From the NCBI RefSeq assembly GCF_001274895.1, contig NZ_CP006841.1, forward strand, positions 806,001-870,000: a stretch of 64,000 nucleotides of DNA. Reading direction: 5' to 3'. Both the position numbers and the translations under genes were made by a program. The notes below the pieces were generated by a model that was given only the letters and a program-made list of their open reading frames with translations, made no database searches and was not told where the DNA came from. The DNA is from Corynebacterium lactis RW2-5 (GTDB lineage: Bacteria; Actinomycetota; Actinomycetes; Mycobacteriales; Mycobacteriaceae). Positions 57,454 through 64,000 of this stretch are shown one piece after another (positions within the stretch are counted from its first letter, which is position 1; the number at the start of each line of letters is the position of its first letter).

Positions 57454-58326
57454 TTAGGAGGCGGCAAAGTCATCGTCGGAAAGCTGTGCTTCGGTGGCCC
57501 CATAGCGGTTGGCGAATGTCCGTTTCATAGTGTCGATGACCTCGGCGCGGCTGGCTCCGGTCTGGCGTCGCAACGGATCGACGCGCTTCTTCGCGCTGCG
57601 CAGGCCCTTATCTGCAATCTTCTCCTTGCCGATGCGCAGGACCTCCATCATCTTGTCGGCATCGATGTCGTAACTCATGGTCACATGGTGCAGCACGGTG
57701 TTGCCGCGGCACTTCTGGGCCGCACCGCCGATTTTGCCGTCGTCGGAGATACACCGCACAACCTGCACATTGTGCTTCTCGACGCCACTGGGTTCCAGCT
57801 CGTTGACATACGACTGATAAGAACCGATGACTGTTGCCCGGTCCTCCCAGTCCCAGAATCGCAGCGTCGGGCCGCGCTGCCCGGAGTTGACCTGGTCGAG
57901 CAAGACCTCGTCCAGTGCGACGTTCATGACCGTGGGCAGGACGCCCGGCTGGATGATTTCCCAGGTGAGGTCCGTGAAGTCTACGGCCTGCGTGAGTGCG
58001 CGGCGGATAACTTGGGCGATGACGTGAGTGTCGAAGCCGTGCAGCTTCACCTTGTGGCCGTCGCGGTCCTCGAAGACCTTCAGCGCCGCGTCGAGGCGGG
58101 CCTGCAGGTGCTCGGCATCGTCGCTGGCTGGGGCGCTGAGAAGGGAGTCGTTAATAATGTCGTAGGCCTCGTCCGGCTCGAGGAAGAAGTCACCGGAGAC
58201 GCTCAGTAAAGAGATCGTGTCGCCGTGGGTGCTCACATCCGCGATCACCAGCTTTCCTCCGGGGACCTTCATCTCGGAATGGTAGGTGGTGGGGTTTGCG
58301 TCCGAAGTATTTTGTGTACTCGTCAT
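57454..58326 (-). CDS. lipoate-protein ligase A relative with internal deletion, probably non-functional
   Basis: 290 residues. The N-terminus (GGKLVIADVSTHGDTISLLSVSGDFFLEPDEAYDIIND) is the ligase accessory domain, normally C-terminal in LplA but N-terminal in an actinobacterial form. The catalytic part begins at MNVALDEVLLDQ and RATVIGSYQSYVNEL, and then jumps from VQVVRCIS straight to DDGKIGGAAQ. Intact members have about 60 residues between these points, including RRxxGGGxVxHxxGxxxxS. The binding-loop and GGG motif are therefore missing; the lysine motif GKIGG and the LHHVTMSYDI segment remain. Start has TAATTT/CATAAT just upstream on the minus strand. It may be a pseudogene or neofunctionalised. 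Confidence 0.72.
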   Translation of the reverse strand: MTSTQNTSDANPTTYHSEMKVPGGKLVIADVSTHGDTISLLSVSGDFFLEPDEAYDIINDSLLSAPASDDAEHLQARLDAALKVFEDRDGHKVKLHGFDTHVIAQVIRRALTQAVDFTDLTWEIIQPGVLPTVMNVALDEVLLDQVNSGQRGPTLRFWDWEDRATVIGSYQSYVNELEPSGVEKHNVQVVRCISDDGKIGGAAQKCRGNTVLHHVTMSYDIDADKMMEVLRIGKEKIADKGLRSAKKRVDPLRRQTGASRAEVIDTMKRTFANRYGATEAQLSDDDFAAS

Positions 58327-58446
58327 ACAAAATTATGGTGCTCCGCTTAGCTCGTTGCGGCTGTAGGGGATTACGTACCGCCTCCGAGCAGTCGTGACGC
58401 ATCCGGATTGAGGGTAACCATGTGGACACTTCGCTAAACTACTTCG

Positions 58447-59070
58447 GTGTTTAGTTCAAAAACTCTCGACCACCGCGCCCGGCGAATCGTCGCTTGGGTC
58501 GCGGGGCTCAACCTGTTCGGATTCCTCCTTGAATTGGTCATTGCCTCGGTGATTGGCTCCGCCGCGCTGTTCGCCGACGCCGCAGACTTCCTCGAGGACT
58601 TCCTCATCAACCTGCTGGTGCTCACGGCCCTTGGGTGGTCGCTGGCGAGCCGTCGGAAAGCGAGCTTTGGACTGGCCGGCCTGATTCTGATTCCGGCGAT
58701 TGCGGCATTCGGCATCGCGATTTGGAAGATGATTAGCGGCGAGGCGCCAGAACCATTCACCCTGTCCACGACTGCCGTGGTCGCCATGGTGATTAACCTG
58801 GTCTGCGCGCTGCTGTTGATGCGCCTGCGCGGTGCCGACAGCGCGCTTGTACGCGGTGCTTGGCTGGCCGCGCGTAACGACGTCCTGGCCAACCTCCTCA
58901 TCCTCGCCGCCGGAGTGGTCACCGTATTCTGGTTCAGCCCATGGCCGGACATCGTGGTGGGGCTGGTCATCGGCGCGATTAACCTCTCGGCGGCCAAGGA
59001 GGTCTACGAGCAGGCCCAGGCGGAGGACCCGGAGCTCGAGCTTGACGAGGACGATGACGATGACGACTAG
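58447..59070 (+). CDS. CDF-like cation transporter with acidic tail
   Basis: 207 residues with six hydrophobic helices. FADAADFLEDFLINLLV carries the acidic metal-binding residues where cation-diffusion facilitators have HxxxD/DxxxD, and ARNDVLANLLILAAGVV the second pair, so it resembles a CDF protein exporting divalent cations. The usual C-terminal cytoplasmic domain is absent; instead the protein ends in DEDDDDDD. Leaderless GTG 58447 (TAAACT, ACTTCG). A dispersed word is at 58651-58661. Confidence 0.8.
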   Translation: MFSSKTLDHRARRIVAWVAGLNLFGFLLELVIASVIGSAALFADAADFLEDFLINLLVLTALGWSLASRRKASFGLAGLILIPAIAAFGIAIWKMISGEAPEPFTLSTTAVVAMVINLVCALLLMRLRGADSALVRGAWLAARNDVLANLLILAAGVVTVFWFSPWPDIVVGLVIGAINLSAAKEVYEQAQAEDPELELDEDDDDDD

Positions 59071-59115
59071 GCGGGCGTAGGGGGGCGCTGGGTTGGGTGG
59101 CCCGCCCTCCACAAT

Positions 59116-59181
59116 TTTTGCCAGCTTTTTGTAGGAAGTGTGGCCAAAAATCGCCTTACTTCCTACAAAAAGCTGGCAAAA
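59116..59181. repeat. perfect 24-base inverted repeat with 18-base spacer
   Basis: Left arm 59116-59139, right arm 59158-59181, identical in reverse complement; both contain TTTTTGTAGGAAGT-type sequence. It lies between two convergent genes, so a bidirectional terminator is the simplest reading, yet the arms are long and no T-run follows on the + side. Confidence 0.85.
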
Positions 59182-59218
59182 CGGAAGAGAGGCGGACACG
59201 GTCGGCCGAACGCGCCCA

Positions 59219-59533
59219 CTACACCGACCCCTCCTTTTCAATGACAAGCATTCTGGCCTCGCCCTGAGGATGGGCCACATGCTCGTCGCCGGACTCTGCG
59301 AAGCATATGATGCCGGGCGTGAGCGTATGAACCTGTTCACGCCCGTCTTTGCGGTAGTGCATGTCGACGATGCCATCGAGAACTACAAAAACCTCCTCGC
59401 CGTCATTGACATGCCACTTGTAGGGCTGGTCGCTCCAGTGCAAGCGCACAGTGGTTGCTCCAGTCAGAGTTGCGATGTCCGTTGCACCCCAAGGGTGGTC
59501 GGCGGTGAAGTCCTTGGCTTCGATGAATTTCAT
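59219..59533 (-). CDS. cupin-domain protein
   Basis: 104 residues from ATG 59533; the frame extends upstream to 59923 but only as the shadow of the neighbouring gene. Cupin barrel: WHVNDGEEVFVVLDGIVDMHYR is motif 1 (the conserved His and Glu) and GDEHVAHPQGEARMLVIEK motif 2. Substrate or metal unknown. It starts 11 bases after the MerR-type regulator and is likely cotranscribed. Confidence 0.85.
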   Translation of the reverse strand: MKFIEAKDFTADHPWGATDIATLTGATTVRLHWSDQPYKWHVNDGEEVFVVLDGIVDMHYRKDGREQVHTLTPGIICFAESGDEHVAHPQGEARMLVIEKEGSV

Positions 59534-59543
59534 GTGTCTGAGG

Positions 59544-60362
59544 CTACCGCCACTGCGCCTCGTTCGGGTCAATTCCTTCGGCACGAGCCTGAGCCTCGAC
59601 GAGATCGAGCAGGTACTGGGAGTGGCCCCGGTACATCTCGTCGAATCGCGCATCTGCAACGTACATGCGCGCCAGCAAAACCTGCTTCTCACGTCCCGCC
59701 TCGTAGAAGCGAGTAATCGACGCCAGGTGACGGTCGACAAGTTGCGCTGCCTCGGCGGAGCCGGGAGCAACGTTGCGGGAGTGGGCGTCGGCAAGCGAGG
59801 AGACGAAATCCTCCATTTCAGCCTTGACCTCGGCCCAATCGCCAGCGGACATGTTTTTCTGGGCCTCCTGCGACTGCTGCCACTCGGGCGTATCACCCCA
59901 GCGCTGCTCGGCCTCTGCCTCATATTCGGGCCAATTTCGGCCGAAGAGCTCGGCCTTCTTCTCCGTATCCATTGTGGTGTCCTCCTTGAGCAGTGTCTCT
60001 AGCGACCGGACCATCCGGCGCAGATCCGCAATCTTCTCCACGAGCAGATTGCGCTGCGTGAGCAACCGCTGACGGCGAGTCTTCGGGGATGCCTCCTCGG
60101 ACACGAGTTCCGCGATGTCCTTAAGCGGAACACCGGCGGAGCGGTAGACCAGAATCTCTAGGGCGGAATCGACATCATCCTCGGTGTAGAGGCGGTAGTC
60201 GGACCACGTGCGATACTCCGGGCTGAGCAGGCCAATCGAATCCCAATGCCGCAAGGTGCGAGTGGTCACGCCGAGTAGTTCGGCGATCTCTCCGATTGTG
60301 TACTCGTGGGGTTCCTGGGGGCCTGACGGGGACGTGCTGTAGAGACCATCGTTGTTGCTCAC
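59544..60362 (-). CDS. TipA-type MerR regulator
   Basis: 272 residues. The MerR HTH is clear: EYTIGEIAELLGVTTRTLRHWDSIGLLSPEYRTWSDYRLYTEDDVD (about 20-66). A long coiled-coil (80-125) leads to a TipAS-like C-terminal domain (about 155-265), which in TipA binds thiopeptide antibiotics and some other multidrug ligands. Start GTG 60362. The palindrome upstream is the likely operator. The dispersed word lies inside the gene (59786-59796). Confidence 0.88.
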   Translation of the reverse strand: MSNNDGLYSTSPSGPQEPHEYTIGEIAELLGVTTRTLRHWDSIGLLSPEYRTWSDYRLYTEDDVDSALEILVYRSAGVPLKDIAELVSEEASPKTRRQRLLTQRNLLVEKIADLRRMVRSLETLLKEDTTMDTEKKAELFGRNWPEYEAEAEQRWGDTPEWQQSQEAQKNMSAGDWAEVKAEMEDFVSSLADAHSRNVAPGSAEAAQLVDRHLASITRFYEAGREKQVLLARMYVADARFDEMYRGHSQYLLDLVEAQARAEGIDPNEAQWR

Positions 60363-60379
60363 GGGACTAATCCTTGTGT

Positions 60380-60394
60380 TTGACGCGACGTCAA
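60380..60394. promoter_or_regulatory. MerR-type operator TTGACG-n3-CGTCAA
   Basis: TTGACGCGACGTCAA (read on +) is a 6-base inverted repeat ~20 bases before the TipA-like start. A further TTGACC lies next to it on the minus strand. Probable operator over the autoregulated promoter. Confidence 0.55.
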
Positions 60395-60407
60395 GGTCAA
60401 GGGGACC

Positions 60408-62132
60408 TTAGACCCGCAGGTTTCTCAGGCGGTTAATTGCCGCTGCTACTTCGTGGATGCGGGGGCGCGCGAGTCGCCCGGTGTGGCGGTTATCGGCCGC
60501 ATCGTCGAAGGTCGAATGACAAAAATCCACGTATTCCTCGGCGAGTACGTTCGCCAGATCCGCGTTGCCGTCCAGCCGTTCCACCACGCGGTTGAGAATG
60601 CGGGCAATAGCCTCTGTCTGCGAGGAATCCATAATCTGGCTGACGGCGCGGAGATCTAGGTCCTCGCGCCCGTACTGAATCAGCTCGCGGCAACGGGCGT
60701 GGGGAGGCTTCGGCGGGCGCCCATTCTTCGAGCTTTTACCCGGCCGGTCGGCGGTGATGAATCGGCGAGCATCCTGGGCAAACGCCGAGGCGGAAGTCTC
60801 TGAAACAGAACCCTTGCGCAACACCCGCGCGCGCTCTGTGACGTCGCGGGCCTGGTAGGAGTCCATCGCGATGACTGTATCCGCGACGTCAATAAACGCG
60901 CCGGAGCCACCCGCGACGATGACGGTCGAAACACCCTGCTCGTCCCACAGTTCACGCACGCGTGCGACCAGCGGCGTAATCGGCTCGCGCTCGTCCGGTA
61001 CCAGGGCGCGCATGCGCTCGTCACGGATCATGAAGTTGGTGGCAGAGGTGTCCTCGTCGATTAGCAGGACGCGAGATCCCACCTGAAGCGCCTCCACCAA
61101 CCCTGCGGCCTGAGAGGTCGAGCCGGAGGCGTTCGTCGTGGAAAAGCGCGTCGTGTCATCGCCGGAGGGTAGCCCATTAATAAACGGAGAGATGTCCACG
61201 CCCGTGATCGCGCGGCCGTCCTCGGCACGCAGGGCCACGGCGGTGGAATCCGCGACGACCAGCTCTCGGCCGTCGCCTTCGATATGGTCATAAACGCCCG
61301 TGACCAGTGCAGACAACAAAGTGGACTTGCCGTGGTAGCCGCCGCCGACAATCAACGTCACGCCCCGCGGGATCCCCATTCCGCGCACGCTCCGCCCGGA
61401 GGGCAATTCAAATTTGCGCGCCAGCGTCTCCGGCGCGGTAAACGGCTTCGCGCCGGGCTTCGGCTGCTCGCTGTTGCCCGCCCGGCGCGGCAAAATCGCG
61501 CGGTCCGGAATGAATCCAATCAGGCCCGCCTCGGCGACAGCTGTACGCAAGCATGCCTGGTCGTACTCCAGGCTCGCGGCCGCGTCGAGTTCGCGCGCGG
61601 GGGCGGAGAAAATAGCGTCGGCAAGCGCGCGTGGGAGGTCCTCGCAGATTAGGCGGGCGGCCTCGCGGCCCATAATTCGCCGGCCGCGGGCGGGCAGTTG
61701 GATCTCTAGGCAGATTTGTAGTTCGTCGCCTCGCTTGCCGACGCCCCCGCCATCGTTGCCGTGGAGTTCCGTGACGGCGGTGCGGGGGAGGACCTGCTGG
61801 CCGGGGCGGTCGATGTGCAGTCCCCGGTTTCCGACGGCCCGGGCGAGGCGGCGGCAGAGGTAATCGAGTTCGGCGGTGCTGAAGTGGCCCGGGCTCTCGA
61901 TAGAGGCGCCGTCGAAGGGAAGATCGGCGACGCTGATGCGCACACGCGCCCGCGAGGGCGGGGCGTATGGGTCGGACTGCACCTTGTCGATAATCAGAGT
62001 GACGTCTGCTGCCTGAGTGGAGGATCCGCGGGTGCGCGGGACTTCGAGTTTGTGCGGTCCCCGTAGAGACTTGTAGGCCCCGTAACTTTTGCCATCGAGG
62101 CTGGTCAATCGACGATGCAGATCAGATGGCAT
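60408..62132 (-). CDS. ABC-class predicted ATPase (PF09818 type)
   Basis: 574 residues from ATG 62132; the frame opens further upstream but into the next gene. The family is a single-ATPase ABC-class protein related to the RNA-binding MRB1590. P-loop IVGGGYHGKSTLLSAL (about 303-318), Walker B RVLLIDEDTSATNFMI, with switch loop MIRDERMR. N-terminal region (30-190) is a distinct domain. Nucleic-acid binding is known for one homologue; the bacterial role is unknown. Two dispersed words lie inside (61616-61626, 61733-61743). Confidence 0.85.
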   Translation of the reverse strand: MPSDLHRRLTSLDGKSYGAYKSLRGPHKLEVPRTRGSSTQAADVTLIIDKVQSDPYAPPSRARVRISVADLPFDGASIESPGHFSTAELDYLCRRLARAVGNRGLHIDRPGQQVLPRTAVTELHGNDGGGVGKRGDELQICLEIQLPARGRRIMGREAARLICEDLPRALADAIFSAPARELDAAASLEYDQACLRTAVAEAGLIGFIPDRAILPRRAGNSEQPKPGAKPFTAPETLARKFELPSGRSVRGMGIPRGVTLIVGGGYHGKSTLLSALVTGVYDHIEGDGRELVVADSTAVALRAEDGRAITGVDISPFINGLPSGDDTTRFSTTNASGSTSQAAGLVEALQVGSRVLLIDEDTSATNFMIRDERMRALVPDEREPITPLVARVRELWDEQGVSTVIVAGGSGAFIDVADTVIAMDSYQARDVTERARVLRKGSVSETSASAFAQDARRFITADRPGKSSKNGRPPKPPHARCRELIQYGREDLDLRAVSQIMDSSQTEAIARILNRVVERLDGNADLANVLAEEYVDFCHSTFDDAADNRHTGRLARPRIHEVAAAINRLRNLRV

Positions 62133-62208
62133 GGGGGAGTCGGGGCCTTTCTGGTTGAGGTAGGTGGGTGGGCAGCAGCGAGTAAACAAGCCCTGCGCTG
62201 CCCCGAGT

Positions 62209-64000
62209 CTAGTCCCTGCGACGTGCGACCTCCGGCGGCGTGCTGCCGGGGCGGTGGATGAACCAGGCCACGGCGGCGGCGAGCGCCGCGATGCCAACCA
62301 CTCCACCGATTAACCACGGGCTTGGCTGCATGAACTGGGCGGTTCCGACCTCGAGGAGGTCCCCGGCTGCGCTGAACTCGTCCTTTGAGGCGAAGGCGAA
62401 GTTCATCAGATGGCCCAGCAGCACGCCGCTGCCCATACCGATTAGTGTTGTCATCGCCGCCTGAATCGCGGCGATGGAAGCGGTCAGCCGAGGCAATCCG
62501 CCAATCGCCAACAACGTGGCGTTGTCCCTGCGAAGCCCCGCCGCAGCCAGGATGATTACCAGCATCATCGCGATGGCGGAGAACCCTATGACGATGAGGG
62601 TACCGAGCGAAGACGTGCCTCGAGACATTCCGTAGTTAAACGATACCGTGATGATGTTGCTGAACTGGCCCGGAGTTTGCTTCGCGAGAGAGGAGAGCTC
62701 TGATTGCTCCCGGTCAGAGACCGCCTGGTCCAGCGGAATCGCATAGCCCAGAGTCACTGGTTGCAGTTTCAGCGCGGCAGCAGCCTGCGGCGAGAAGATG
62801 ATGCTTGTGACACCTGGAACCGGAAGGACCGCGGCGGCGGTGAAGCCCATTGTGACTCGCTCGCCCTGGGTGCCGGAATCTGCGCCATTCTCGCCGTTTT
62901 CACCAGTACCATTGCCGCCGTCAATATCGGCAAAGTCAGCCGTCACCGAGATGTGGCCGAGACCGTCATGCCGCTTCTTCAACGGGGTGGCACGGGGCAC
63001 CAAAATCCCACCGTCGGCAAGCGTGCGTTCAGCGAGGGCAAGTTCCCGCCCGTCCAACGCCCACATTCCGAGGTCACCGGGTTCTTGCACGAGGGCCGTG
63101 TGCGACAGAGAGGTCAGAGGCGATGCGGATGAAAGGCGAACCATGTCGTGGTAGCAATCCTTGGCGGCCTGCTCGTCCGTGGCCGCATTCTTGCCGTTGG
63201 ATCCGACGAAGCGTTTAGGAAGCGTGGAATTGTAGCTGTCCTCATCGACCGTGCGGCTACAGCGGGACTCGTAGTTGGGGGTCACCTCGGCACCAATGCC
63301 GTTGCTCTCGCCGCTATTCGGGACAATACCGCGAATCTGGTAGGACCGCGGGGCACCGAGAGGACGCATGACCGCCTCCGTCGCCGAGCGCGTTTGCTTT
63401 TGAAGGGCCTCATCCGTCAGGTCGACCTCCTGCGATGACACATATGGTGCCACCACGGCCATCGGCGAGGACGTGGTGTATGTTTCCATCGCAGCCTCCC
63501 GCCGGGCCTGAGCCTGCTCGTTGACGACCGTAAGGCTGCCGACGAATGTCAGGCATAGCAGCGCCGCCGCGATCGGGACGGTGCGCACGGACTTGCGCAA
63601 CAGACCGCGGCTGGCGATGCGAAGAGGCAGCGGTGCCCGTCGCAAAGCCTTCGCGATGAGGAAGATTAGAGCTGGCGTAGATGCGGCCAGTCCTGGAAGG
63701 GACAGCAGAACCATAATCGGCGAAGTGCTAAAGACGGGCTGCCATTCGCTCGAGGTGCCAGCAAGGGACGCAGTCACCACAACCGCCAGCAGGATAGCTA
63801 GGTATATCGGCCCGGCGACCATCCACTTCTTCCAGCGGACAATGCGGTCCGGCTCGGCACCCGCAATCCCCGCGGCCAGCGCGTTGCGCGAGGCAATGAG
63901 AGCGGGCACAACTGCAACCAGTACGGATCCGGCCATAGCCGCGACGAAATACCCGAGCAGTGCCCATGGGGCCAGAGTTATCGGCCAGCCGGGGTAGTTA
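62209..64000 (-). CDS. FtsX-like ABC transporter permease, 5' end beyond the window
   Basis: Partial; the frame is open to base 63999 with no start inside the first complete codons. About 597 codons visible, with hydrophobic helices near both ends. Two FtsX-type halves are recognisable: YLAILLAVVVTASLAG / LSLPGLAASTPALIFLIAKAL and, at the C-terminus, LIVIGFSAIAMMLVIILAAAGLRRDNATLLAIGG. Between them lies a large extracytoplasmic part (about 150-430) with Cys (SRCSRTVDED, AAKDCYHD). Probably the permease of a peptide- or lipid-exporting or lipoprotein-sorting ABC system; its ATPase is outside the window. A dispersed word is at 63012-63022. Confidence 0.85.
   Translation of the reverse strand, partial: NYPGWPITLAPWALLGYFVAAMAGSVLVAVVPALIASRNALAAGIAGAEPDRIVRWKKWMVAGPIYLAILLAVVVTASLAGTSSEWQPVFSTSPIMVLLSLPGLAASTPALIFLIAKALRRAPLPLRIASRGLLRKSVRTVPIAAALLCLTFVGSLTVVNEQAQARREAAMETYTTSSPMAVVAPYVSSQEVDLTDEALQKQTRSATEAVMRPLGAPRSYQIRGIVPNSGESNGIGAEVTPNYESRCSRTVDEDSYNSTLPKRFVGSNGKNAATDEQAAKDCYHDMVRLSSASPLTSLSHTALVQEPGDLGMWALDGRELALAERTLADGGILVPRATPLKKRHDGLGHISVTADFADIDGGNGTGENGENGADSGTQGERVTMGFTAAAVLPVPGVTSIIFSPQAAAALKLQPVTLGYAIPLDQAVSDREQSELSSLAKQTPGQFSNIITVSFNYGMSRGTSSLGTLIVIGFSAIAMMLVIILAAAGLRRDNATLLAIGGLPRLTASIAAIQAAMTTLIGMGSGVLLGHLMNFAFASKDEFSAAGDLLEVGTAQFMQPSPWLIGGVVGIAALAAAVAWFIHRPGSTPPEVARRRD

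Noticed and set aside
59534..59923. Upstream extension of the cupin frame
   Set aside because: Arg/Ser/Pro-rich translation lying inside the TipA-like gene; the cupin begins at ATG 59533.

Overview
This window looks like chromosomal DNA of a high-GC Gram-positive actinobacterium of the Corynebacterium type. The gene order follows the mycobacterial/corynebacterial ettA - glbO - pepN - rpiB - tig - clpP1P2X - valS - folC - ndk - rne - rplU - rpmA - obg - proB - proA - nadD - rsfS - gpgP - degV - comEA - comEC - holA - rpsT - lepA block. The protein families fit the same group: a Rv2466c-like CPFC reductase, a class E sortase, a DUF4233 protein and an RNase E with an IF-2-like N-terminus. I cannot fix the species.

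Layout. 1-5 kb: 3' part of ettA, a 4HBT thioesterase with a partner gene, truncated hemoglobin, and a three-gene exported/membrane/PrsW-protease operon. 5-13 kb: pepN, a SMI1/KNR4 protein, a mycothiol-type reductase, a radical SAM/SPASM protein, rpiB, a Gly/Asp-rich membrane protein and a small excisionase-like protein. 13-18 kb: tRNA-Gly, tRNA-Pro, tig, clpP1, clpP2, clpX (protein folding and proteolysis). 18-26 kb: a TetR regulator, mdh, valS-folC-DUF4233 and ndk. 26-36 kb: rne, rplU-rpmA, obg, proB, a class E sortase with a tiny membrane partner, and proA. 36-38 kb: nrdF and nrdI of class Ib ribonucleotide reductase beside a DtxR/MntR-type regulator. 38-46 kb: nadD-rsfS-gpgP-degV, comEA-comEC-holA, and rpsT. 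46-64 kb: PemK-like protein, lepA, an AT-richer GIY-YIG protein, a BASS transporter, an LtaS-like sulfatase, a PLP trans-sulfuration enzyme, a CPA2 antiporter, a histidine phosphatase with a small ferredoxin, a lipoate-ligase relative with an internal deletion, a CDF-like protein, a TipA-type MerR regulator with a cupin, a PF09818-type ATPase, and an ABC permease cut by the right edge.

Two signals run through the whole window. First, a short DNA word, CGTCGGMAAGC (often continuing as GA), occurs 21 times on both strands, in several reading frames and also between genes. That is far above chance, and the window also holds the late-competence genes comEA and comEC. I regard this as the main candidate for an undescribed system (an uptake-, recombination- or segregation-type signal). 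Second, about twenty genes have a TAnnnT-like -10 box ending 6-8 bases before the start codon, which is the signature of leaderless transcripts, and this settles many start sites.

All calls come from reading the sequence and from recall of protein families; no database search was run.
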